A stretch of 64,000 nucleotides of DNA from Sediminibacterium sp. Gen4 (lineage in GTDB: Bacteria > Bacteroidota > Bacteroidia > Chitinophagales > Chitinophagaceae). The notes under the pieces are model-generated. The model saw nothing but the letters and a program-made list of their open reading frames with translations. It had not been told where the DNA came from and ran no database searches. Positions 25,976 to 32,248 of the stretch are shown piece by piece. The DNA is taken from the NCBI GenBank assembly GCA_013391385.1, contig JACBFI010000001.1, forward strand, positions 95,961 through 159,960, in the 5' to 3' direction. The stretch's first letter is position 1; each line of letters begins with the position of its first letter. A program made the position numbers and the translations under genes.

Positions 25976-26737
25976 TTACACGTTCGTATCTACTCTGTGT
26001 AAAATACAAGCATTGTGTGATCCGTTTTTAATGGAATACATTTTACCATTGATCTCTTGTACAAATTCGATGGTTACTGCTAACATAACCGGGTGTTCAC
26101 TGTTTTCAGATAAGGATACACTGATATTGAGTGGATCAACAACCCCACTCAAAGCATATGCTATGTATTCCGATGCCGCAGATACAGACTCTTTTACACC
26201 TGTTTCAAAGTTGATAGCGGCAGCAGCCATTAAGAAACGGAAATGCGTTGCGCCATCCGGTTTTTTCAATTTCTTTTCAACTTGAAAACTATCTACTTCA
26301 AGTGTACAGACACCTGTAACACGGTTAAAAGAACTACGGATACCTCCATCAAAAGTTTGTTCAAAGGGAGCGGCTTTATTGAAGTCGAAACCTTCGAGAA
26401 TTTGCAATTCACCATCCAGTACATTCCGAAATCCACGATCGCTTACTTGATCGAGTTTAACGGCTTTGAGCATGACGGTGTTTAAGCGATTGTTCATACG
26501 GCTGTCTTTTGAACCACTGATGGCATCACTCAATGCCATACGCAGCAGTTTAGATGCGCTAACTGCGCGTGCAAATTCTGCCATATTTTCTCGGGTTCTT
26601 TGAAATGCCGGACTGGTTGCAACGGTTTCTTTAGAAACTCCTTTTACTTTTTGTACACTGTAACCGTTGGCGGTACGGTAAAAGGTCAGGTTTTCAATTC
26701 TGCCTTCCAGTGGTAATATGCCTACTTGTTTTGCCAT
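25976..26737 (-). CDS. Bacteroidetes-specific conserved protein of unknown function
   Basis: The 253-residue protein belongs to a family I recognise only by pattern: MAKQVGILPLEGRIENLTFY, RTANGYSVQKVKGV, then SPAFQRTRENMAEFARAV with KLLRMALSD. Members begin MAKQ-GI--L-G-I-NL-FY and contain FQRTREN-AEF-RA. The remainder is beta-rich. There is no signal peptide, so it is cytoplasmic. The function is not known. It has its own promoter region full of hairpins and its own terminator. Confidence 0.7.
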   Translation of the reverse strand: MAKQVGILPLEGRIENLTFYRTANGYSVQKVKGVSKETVATSPAFQRTRENMAEFARAVSASKLLRMALSDAISGSKDSRMNNRLNTVMLKAVKLDQVSDRGFRNVLDGELQILEGFDFNKAAPFEQTFDGGIRSSFNRVTGVCTLEVDSFQVEKKLKKPDGATHFRFLMAAAAINFETGVKESVSAASEYIAYALSGVVDPLNISVSLSENSEHPVMLAVTIEFVQEINGKMYSIKNGSHNACILHRVDTNV

Positions 26738-27176
26738 TTTGTTTGTTTTTTAATGTTTTGAAAATTGTTTGTCTGTTGAATGGTTATGCTGCAGTCATTA
26801 CATTCAACAGTTGCATGCATGACAAAACAAACCTAGTATTGAACAATTATGGTTAGGGCTGGTAGGGCTGGTATCAGCCCTGTTAACCTATTGATTATCA
26901 GATAGTAGCTTTCGATAATTTCTGAATCTACAATACCTTAATTTGTTATTACACTTACTTGTTTTCTGCAGCAAACAAGTAAGTAGAGTCCTGCTTGCGA
27001 TCACAAACCTAGATACTGAAGCCATATGAAAAGGGTGGCAGGGGTGGTGCCACCCCTTGCAAGTATTTGATTATAAGAAGATTGGTGAAAAATATTTTTT
27101 TTGCTATTTTTTTCCTGAATGTGTCTATTCCTGAAATCACTTTACAGAGGGTACGGAATTAAAATGTGGATAAGGC
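26738..27176. promoter_or_regulatory. Hairpin-rich promoter region with duplicated -7/hairpin modules
   Basis: On the minus strand two perfect -7 boxes TAGGTTTG occur at 26828-26835 and 27004-27011. Each is followed on the plus strand by a similar sequence (CTAGTATTGAA and CTAGATACTGAA) and a G-rich hairpin (26850-26887 and 27040-27057). Perfect stems also lie at 26773-26782/26801-26810 (10 bp) and 26954-26964/26973-26983 (11 bp). The nearer box probably drives the 253-residue gene. Confidence 0.5.
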
Positions 27177-27236
27177 GAACTATAGGTGAACCCCTAGTGA
27201 ACCCTTACTGAACCTTTGGTGAATCCCCCTGTGAAC
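27177..27236. repeat. Iteron-like array of 11-bp repeats upstream of higBA
   Basis: GAA(C/T) occurs at 27177, 27188, 27199, 27210, 27221 and 27233, with spacings of 11, 11, 11, 11 and 12 bp. The loose consensus is GGTGAACCCTT. One unit per helical turn places all copies on one face of the DNA, the pattern of multi-site protein binding. Confidence 0.6.
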
Positions 27237-27268
27237 TTATAGTGGGTATAAAATATTTTATGACTGTC

Positions 27269-27302
27269 AACTTTTGGAAAGTTTCGGAACTTTCCAAAAG
27301 TT
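27269..27302. repeat. Palindromic repeat, copy 2 of the AACTTTTGGAAAGTT family
   Basis: AACTTTTGGAAAGTT (27269-27283) and AACTTTCCAAAAGTT (27288-27302) are a perfect 15-bp inverted repeat with a TCGG loop. The arms match those at 1817-1850. It lies 79 bp upstream of the higB start and may be an operator or a dispersed element. Confidence 0.8.
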
Positions 27303-27369
27303 ACATCGCAAAAAGATCATTAAGCATTTGAAGGGTATTTAAAAAGTTTTCTAATAGTAAACTTTTTAT

Positions 27370-27377
27370 TATCTTTG
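27370..27377 (+). promoter_or_regulatory. -7 promoter box of higBA
   Basis: TATCTTTG matches TAnnTTTG exactly and ends 4 bp before the GTG start, so the transcript would be leaderless or nearly so. Confidence 0.5.
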
Positions 27378-27381
27378 TATC

Positions 27382-27693
27382 GTGTTTAATATCATCACCA
27401 GAAAAACCTTACTGGAGTACTGTAGGAAATACCCGGCTGCCGCAACAGCTTTGCAGGAGTGGTATCATGAACTGGTGAATGCTGATTTTAAAAACTTTAA
27501 TGAGTTAAAAAAAGTCTATGGAAATGCGAGTCTGGTTGCGGATGACAGGGTTGTCTTTAATATTATGGGAAATAAATACAGATTGGTGGTAAGAATGGTG
27601 TTTGATTATAAAGCCATTCAGATAAAATGGTTTGGTACACATGCTGAATACGATAAGATAGATGTTACAACCATTCCTTTTAAAAAGAAATAA
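27382..27693 (+). CDS. higB: HigB-type mRNA interferase toxin
   Basis: The start is GTG at 27382; no nearby in-frame ATG exists, and the family begins at this point (xNIITRKTLLEYCRKYPAAA). The 103-residue protein matches PF09907: ALQEWYHELVNADFKNFNEL, VVFNIMGNKYRLVVRMVFDY and IKWFGTHAEYDKID with the conserved THAEYDKI. HigB cleaves mRNA on the ribosome and is blocked by the HigA protein encoded 2 bp downstream. A promoter box lies 4 bp before the start codon. Confidence 0.93.
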   Translation: MFNIITRKTLLEYCRKYPAAATALQEWYHELVNADFKNFNELKKVYGNASLVADDRVVFNIMGNKYRLVVRMVFDYKAIQIKWFGTHAEYDKIDVTTIPFKKK

Positions 27694-27695
27694 GT

Positions 27696-28052
27696 ATGGA
27701 ACTTAAAATCATAAAAACAAAAAAGCAATACCAGGAATACCTCGATTGGGTTGATAAACAATTTGATCGCCGCATTAAGCCCAACAGTGCTGAAGGTGAG
27801 AAAGTTCAGGTAGCCCTTTTGTTGATCAAACAGTATGAAGATGTTCATTATCCTGTTCCTGTGCCCGATCCTATAGAAGTCATTAAATTAAAGATGCAGG
27901 ATTTGGGTTTGAAAAATAAAGATTTAGTTGGGAAATTTGGTAGCAAGGGATATGTATCGGCATTACTGAACAAGCGTAAACCACTCACACTGGAACTGGC
28001 AAAGTTGTTTCACAGGGAGTTGAGTATTCCTGCGGAAGTATTGTTGGCATAA
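27696..28052 (+). CDS. higA: HigA-type antitoxin, XRE-family HTH
   Basis: The 118-residue protein has an N-terminal toxin-binding half (KKQYQEYLDWVDKQFDRRIK ... EGEKVQVALLLIKQYEDVHYP) and a C-terminal helix-turn-helix (DLGLKNKDLVGKFGSKGYVSALLNKRKPLTLELAKLFHRELSIPAEVLL). The pattern PDPIEVIKLKMQDLGL is typical of HigA partners of PF09907 toxins. It probably also represses the operon; the 11-bp array (27177-27236) and the palindrome (27269-27302) are candidate operators. A strong terminator follows. Confidence 0.93.
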   Translation: MELKIIKTKKQYQEYLDWVDKQFDRRIKPNSAEGEKVQVALLLIKQYEDVHYPVPVPDPIEVIKLKMQDLGLKNKDLVGKFGSKGYVSALLNKRKPLTLELAKLFHRELSIPAEVLLA

Positions 28053-28088
28053 CAGTATTTTGGTTAAAGAATCCGATAAAAGAAAAAA

Positions 28089-28119
28089 AAGCCTTGTAAA
28101 GTAAATTTTTACAAGGCTT
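28089..28119. terminator. Bidirectional terminator between higBA and the tRNA array
   Basis: AAGCCTTGTAAA (28089-28100) pairs perfectly with TTTACAAGGCTT (28108-28119). A T-rich run follows on the plus strand and an A-run precedes it, so it can stop both higBA and leftward transcription from the tRNA array. Confidence 0.88.
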
Positions 28120-28140
28120 CTTTTTCTGCCTTATTAGTCG

Positions 28141-28250
28141 CCAAAAAGCAAAGCCGGACTTGAATACCGACGATGCTGTCTACACCCCGACCGTAGCGTC
28201 GGAACCAGCGACCCTCTGATTAATCCGCCTCAGGCGGGAGCTATTTGGGA
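28141..28250 (-). pseudogene. Decayed tRNA-Asn copy A with two palindrome insertions
   Basis: Recognisable tRNA-Asn pieces remain: GGACTTGAA of the T arm, CCAGCGACCCTCTGATTAA and AGCTATTTGGGA of the 5' acceptor side. A hairpin (CCGACG...CGTCGG, about 28167-28202) splits the T arm. TCCGCCTCAGGCGGG (28224-28238) replaces everything from the anticodon to the D arm, which looks like a deletion between the two palindromes still present in copy B. It cannot fold as a tRNA. Confidence 0.7.
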
Positions 28251-28259
28251 ATAAAAAAA

Positions 28260-28279
28260 TCCCCACATTGCTGTGAGGA
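28260..28279 (-). terminator. Terminator after decayed tRNA copy B
   Basis: On the minus strand TCCTCACA-GCAA-TGTGGGGA is a hairpin followed by a run of T, the same layout as the terminator after the intact tRNA-Asn. Confidence 0.65.
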
Positions 28280-28284
28280 CTTCG

Positions 28285-28376
28285 CTCCCAAAGCTGGACT
28301 TGAACCAGCGACCCTCTGATTAATCCGCCTCAGGCGGAATGCTCTAACCCCTCCTCAGGCGGGAGCTATTTGGGAA
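28285..28376 (-). pseudogene. Decayed tRNA-Asn copy B with two palindrome insertions
   Basis: The 3' half (acceptor, T arm, variable region) is identical to the intact tRNA-Asn. The anticodon is replaced by the perfect palindrome TCCGCCTCAGGCGGA (28324-28338), and part of the D arm is replaced by the related CTCCTCAGGCGGG (28351-28363). No anticodon remains, so it is not a working tRNA. Confidence 0.75.
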
Positions 28377-28390
28377 GTATAAAAAAGAAA

Positions 28391-28414
28391 AAGCCTCACA
28401 TTTCTGCGAGGCTT
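28391..28414 (-). terminator. Terminator of tRNA-Asn
   Basis: On the minus strand AAGCCTC...GAGGCTT form a 7-bp stem directly after the tRNA, followed by a T-rich tract. Confidence 0.8.
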
Positions 28415-28417
28415 TTG

Positions 28418-28492
28418 CTCCCAAAGCTGGACTTGAACCAGCGACCCTCTGATTAACAGTCAGATGCTCTAACCAACTGAGCTATTTGGGAG
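28418..28492 (-). tRNA. tRNA-Asn (anticodon GUU)
   Basis: The minus strand starts CTCCCAA and ends TTGGGAG, a 7-bp acceptor stem. AGCTCAGTTGGTTAGAGC is the D arm, CTGACTGTTAATCAG the anticodon arm with GTT, and GCTGGTTCAAGTCCAGC the T arm. Length is 75. CCA is not encoded. It is the intact head of a three-unit array whose other two members are decayed. Confidence 0.96.
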
Positions 28493-28546
28493 TCTAGTGG
28501 TGTTCTTAAAGCTTGGCTTTAATATACCGTTTCCCTTTCGGGGTGG

Positions 28547-28576
28547 CAAAAATAGGGAAAAATGCAATCTGGCAAA
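28547..28576 (-). promoter_or_regulatory. Promoter of tRNA-Asn
   Basis: The minus strand shows TTTG (28573-28576), 18 bp, then TATTTTTG (28547-28554), a perfect -7 box. It lies 55 bp upstream of the tRNA. Confidence 0.6.
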
Positions 28577-28596
28577 ATCTATATCCAAAAATTTGG

Positions 28597-28932
28597 TCAA
28601 AAAGCCACATATAAACCGTCTTCCCGACGCTCCAAAGGGTAGGTTTTCAGGTAATAACCCTCTCCACTGGTATTTCTGCCGTTTTTAATATTAAACCGAT
28701 AACGGTGCAAGGGGCATACCACCTGCCCCGTAGCATCTATAAAACCATCCGCCATCACCCCACTGGCATGCGGACATTTATGCGCAAAAGCAAAATATTG
28801 ATCTTCAAAACGGGCGAGGGTTATTTTTTTACCAGCTACTTCCATCAAACACATATGGTTCGACTGCCACTCGAGCGATTCAGGTGCAGCACTTACTAAA
28901 TGCCATTGCGGTGTGGAGCTAAAAAAAGACAT
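28597..28932 (-). CDS. Rieske [2Fe-2S] domain protein
   Basis: The 111-residue soluble protein is a stand-alone Rieske ferredoxin. Cluster ligands are C53-x-H55 (HKCPHASG) and C73-x2-H76 (VVCPLHRYRF). The second box in full is CPLHRYRFNIKNG, and strands such as MCLMEVAGKKITLARFEDQY complete the fold. It probably acts as an electron carrier to an oxygenase not in this window. Its ATG is directly after the hflX stop codon on the same strand, so it may be co-transcribed with hflX. Confidence 0.93.
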   Translation of the reverse strand: MSFFSSTPQWHLVSAAPESLEWQSNHMCLMEVAGKKITLARFEDQYFAFAHKCPHASGVMADGFIDATGQVVCPLHRYRFNIKNGRNTSGEGYYLKTYPLERREDGLYVAF

Positions 28933-30141
28933 TTAGAAGTGTACAGTTTTATACGGATAACGAATCTGGTACATATCCCGAACCCTGCTCAAAATCAACT
29001 CACGTAAAGCATCAATATTTTTTCTTTCCAAAGCGGAGATGAATACACAATTATGATCTGTTGCACGTTCCCATTTTTCACGCAACTCCAATAATATCTC
29101 CTGCTTTACTTCATCTTCCAGCCACTCATCGAAATTCTTTTCTTCATAGAGATCCATTTTATTGAAAATGGTGAGTATGGGTTTATCAAAAGCTTTCAGT
29201 TCCTGTAAAGTTTTATTCACCACACCAATCTGATCTTCATATTGCGGATGCGATGCATCTACTACATGTAATAAAATATCCGCTTCTCTTACTTCATCCA
29301 AGGTGCTTTTAAAACTCTCCACCAAATGGTGTGGCAGTTTACGAATAAACCCTACGGTATCACTCAATAAAAAAGGTGTGTTTTCAAAAACGATCTTACG
29401 TGTGGTGGTATCGAGTGTGGCGAATAATTTATTTTCTGCAAACACATCACTCTTACTCAACAGATTCATCAAGGTACTCTTCCCCACATTCGTATATCCT
29501 ACTAATGATACACGAATCAGCTCCCCTCTCTCTTTGCGTTGTGTGAATGATTGTTTGTCGATCTCTGCTAACCTTTTTCTCAACAAAGAAATCTTATCTT
29601 TTACAATACGTCTGTCTGTTTCAATTTCCGTTTCACCCGGGCCTCTGGTACCAATACCACCCCCTTGTCGTTCCAAGTGTTTCCACATCCCTTTCAATCT
29701 TGGTAGCAAGTATTGATATTGTGCCAACTCTACCTGCACCTTAGCTTGAGCCGTTCTCGCCCTGCGCGCAAAAATGTCGAGGATCAAGTCACTTCGATCA
29801 ATGGTTTTTACACCCAATTCTTTTTCAATATTGGTAATTTGTGAGCCTGTTAATTCATCATCAAAAATGACCAGATCAATTTTCTTTCCGCTTACATAAG
29901 TTTTGATCTCTTCCAATTTTCCTTTCCCTACAAAAGTTCTGCTATCAGGATGTGGCAATTTCTGTGTGAATTTGCGAACGGTTTGCGCACCGGCTGTTTC
30001 TGCTAAAAACGCCAACTCATCCAGGTATTCATATACCTGCTCTTGGGTTTGTTCCTTCTGAATCAATCCTACTAAAACCGCAGTTTCTTCTCCCTTAATT
30101 TTATGTTGCTTCTCAATCAAAGTCTTTTCCTCTTTTTGCAA
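28933..30141 (-). CDS. hflX: GTPase HflX (ribosome splitting/rescue)
   Basis: The 402-residue protein carries the HflX N-terminal domain (TFVGKGKLEEIK, LVIFDDELTGSQITNIEKEL, IDRSDLILDIFARRARTAQA), the GTP-independent glycine-rich linker GGGIGTRGPGETEIETDRR and the GTPase motifs. These are G1 SLVGYTNVGKSTLMN, G3 DTVGFIRKLP and G4 TIFNKMD, followed by SALERKN. HflX binds the 50S subunit and rescues stalled or heat-damaged ribosomes. Length is normal. Confidence 0.97.
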   Translation of the reverse strand: MQKEEKTLIEKQHKIKGEETAVLVGLIQKEQTQEQVYEYLDELAFLAETAGAQTVRKFTQKLPHPDSRTFVGKGKLEEIKTYVSGKKIDLVIFDDELTGSQITNIEKELGVKTIDRSDLILDIFARRARTAQAKVQVELAQYQYLLPRLKGMWKHLERQGGGIGTRGPGETEIETDRRIVKDKISLLRKRLAEIDKQSFTQRKERGELIRVSLVGYTNVGKSTLMNLLSKSDVFAENKLFATLDTTTRKIVFENTPFLLSDTVGFIRKLPHHLVESFKSTLDEVREADILLHVVDASHPQYEDQIGVVNKTLQELKAFDKPILTIFNKMDLYEEKNFDEWLEDEVKQEILLELREKWERATDHNCVFISALERKNIDALRELILSRVRDMYQIRYPYKTVHF

Positions 30142-30322
30142 AGGTAACCTTTGCTTTTTGCTTAAAAATATATGATTAGGTGTTTTAACTTCAAAACATC
30201 GTCACAAAAGGCTTTCCCTCTATTTACTTTTTTGTCTCATAAGTGACAAAACTTCAAAATTCGTTACCGTATATGGTTTGGAGTTGCTTCTACTATACAT
30301 TTTGCTTGCAGCCATAAAACAA

Positions 30323-30493
30323 CCCTTCGTCGCAATTCCCGACTGTAAGTCGGGATGCTCCTCAGGGTGACAAAACACTATGAGTAAAAAAGTTGATGAG
30401 ATTGGCGAAGCCAATCTCATCAACCCTTATGCCCCCTCTTACCCGTCACCCTGAGGAGCATCCCGATCGCAGATCGAGAATTGCGACGAAGGG
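30323..30493. repeat. 171-bp composite palindrome between hflX and the barrel gene
   Basis: The left arm 30323-30371 and right arm 30445-30493 are imperfect inverted repeats of 49 bp containing CTCAGGGTGAC/GTCACCCTGAG. Nested between them is a perfect 15-bp hairpin (30392-30406 and 30410-30424, GTTGATGAGATTGGC, loop GAA). No gene is credible from 30142 to 30626. GTCACCCTGAG-type repeats are known intergenic elements in Bacteroidetes. Confidence 0.8.
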
Positions 30494-30574
30494 GCTTTTT
30501 TTCTAAGGCCAAAACTTAAAGCAATAGTATTATGTGTTCGTGTATTTATTCTTCCTTATCCTATAAAAAATAAA

Positions 30575-30606
30575 AACCCCGCTTACACCTAGGTTTCAGC
30601 GGGGTT
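30575..30606 (-). terminator. Terminator of the outer-membrane barrel gene
   Basis: AACCCCGCT (30575-30583) and AGCGGGGTT (30598-30606) form a perfect 9-bp stem. The minus strand continues with TTTTTA. It is 20 bp after the stop codon. Confidence 0.85.
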
Positions 30607-30626
30607 GGAATAATATATGTTTCTGA

Positions 30627-31367
30627 TTATAATCCGCTAATGGTAATACCGATAGAGAATTTTCTCATGGATGGACCGGTTCCATCTTTCAATACGCTAT
30701 TCAACTGATAACCTGCATCCAACGACAAACTACCATATCCAACTCTTGCTGTGGCGGCCAGCATGGTTCCATTGATGAAACGCTTACTGCTTTGTTTTTC
30801 AACATAAGAAGTACCATAAATGCTTTGTCCGTTTTTGTTCACATAGTTCTTACCTTTTGTGTAAGACTTCAGTAAGGTACCTAGCTTTAACCCCACAGCT
30901 GCTTTCCATGATTTACCCGGATTTTCCGGATTGGAATAGTAACGCAGTTCCAAAGGAATTTCAAAATAGATGGTGGTCAATTTACTTTTACTAAAATGAT
31001 CTGCACTATCAACATTGGTAAATGGCAATCTTGCTGCAGGAGATTTAATATCTACACGTGTGTTATTGAAAAAGATATTACTGGTTCCCAAACCCGCACC
31101 TAAACCCAGACTCATTTTCTTGTTGGTCTTGAAGGGTTTATCGATCATAAAATAGATATTGAAATGTCGGCTAAAACCATTTCCGGTACGAACACTATCC
31201 GGACGGTTTGTCCATGAATCACCTCCATACTGAATCATGAAATGATCGGCAGGGCGACCACTAAGGTCTATTTTACTCCAATCTGTTTTGGTCTTGGTTG
31301 TTTTCTTCTGAGCGTTGGCCAGCAGGGTTCCTGAAATAGCCAATAAGAGTACTACTAATTTTTTCAT
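30627..31367 (-). CDS. Outer-membrane beta-barrel (porin-like, PorT-type) protein
   Basis: The ATG at 31365-31367 gives a clean signal peptide (MKKLVVLLLAISGTLLANAQ); a start 21 bp upstream is not needed. The 246-residue product has alternating strands with aromatic ends, for example HFNIYFMIDKPFKTNKKMSL, TTIYFEIPLELRYYSNPENP and ARVGYGSLSLDAGYQL, ending KFSIGITISGL. This is the small-barrel pattern of the Bacteroidetes PorT/OMP_b-brl_2 group. No enzyme motif is seen; a structural or assembly role is inferred. Confidence 0.78.
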   Translation of the reverse strand: MKKLVVLLLAISGTLLANAQKKTTKTKTDWSKIDLSGRPADHFMIQYGGDSWTNRPDSVRTGNGFSRHFNIYFMIDKPFKTNKKMSLGLGAGLGTSNIFFNNTRVDIKSPAARLPFTNVDSADHFSKSKLTTIYFEIPLELRYYSNPENPGKSWKAAVGLKLGTLLKSYTKGKNYVNKNGQSIYGTSYVEKQSSKRFINGTMLAATARVGYGSLSLDAGYQLNSVLKDGTGPSMRKFSIGITISGL

Positions 31368-31504
31368 TGTCTCGTTTCGTTGCGCCAATATATGGCAATA
31401 GGGCGCAAAAATAACAGAAATGGCTGCACAGAAGTGGTTAAAAATTAGTCAAATCCCGCTTTTATCTCATTTTCTATGCCGATTATGGCAATAAACGCGT
31501 AGAA

Positions 31505-32164
31505 TCAAGCTGTTCTTTGTATCAAACCGGCTTTTAGCGCATAGGTAATAACAGATGCCACACTTTTGGCTCCCAGTTTATCCATGATACGCATCCGGTA
31601 GCTTTCAATCGTTCTTTTGCCTATTTCTAATCGCTCCGCAATTTCTTTACTGGTCAGTTCCCGGCAGATCAAAACAATGATCTGTTTTTCAATTTCGGTT
31701 AATGTCACATGTTGTGGCCCCTTTTTATGATGGTATCTGCCTGCAATAATGCGGGTTAGCTTTTCTGTTATATCCGGAGAGAAATAAGGCTTGTACTCAT
31801 ACACGGCTTTGATAGCCGTAATGAGTTCTTCTTCCCGTATTCCTTTCAATAAAAAACCTTAGGCACCGGCTTCAAGCATATCAATAATTAAATGATCTTC
31901 ACTAAAAGAACTGAGTGCAATAATTCTGGCACCGGGATACATTCTACAAAGTTTCTTCGTAGTCTCAATACCATCCATGTACGGCATTTTTACATCGGTA
32001 ATGATCACTTCCGGAGCATATTGCTTTGCCCTTAGCAGTAACTCTTTTCCATTCGATGCTTCAGCCTTGAGTACAATTTCAGGGTGATAGGATAACATAT
32101 CTTTTAATCCTTCACGAAAAACGAGATGATCATCGGCTATTATCACTGAGATCTTTCCATTCAT
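31505..32164 (-). pseudogene. NarL/FixJ response regulator interrupted by one in-frame stop
   Basis: The receiver (1-101: DDH, phosphoacceptor D57 in VIITDVKMPYMDG) and the LuxR-type HTH (TEIEKQIIVLICRELTSKEI, AERLEIGKRTIESYRMRI) are both complete and in the same frame. They are separated only by TAA at codon 102 in LEAGA-stop-GFLLKG, where relatives have a Lys or another residue. No frameshift is present. It is either a recent pseudogene, a readthrough site or a base error. No sensor kinase gene adjoins it. Confidence 0.85.
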
Positions 32165-32248
32165 AGTATTGAATTTGAAAGCACACGATATTACCGGTGA
32201 TATACTACTAATTAGTATACCAACTCCCTTGCGAAATACATGCGCTGA

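Noticed and set aside
28141-28376. Additional functional tRNA genes in the array
   Set aside because: Both copies lack an anticodon and an intact D arm because of palindrome insertions.
30220-30423. Open reading frame of 67 codons on the minus strand between hflX and the barrel gene
   Set aside because: It is made largely of the GTCACCCTGAG-type inverted repeat, has no protein-like composition and no start context.
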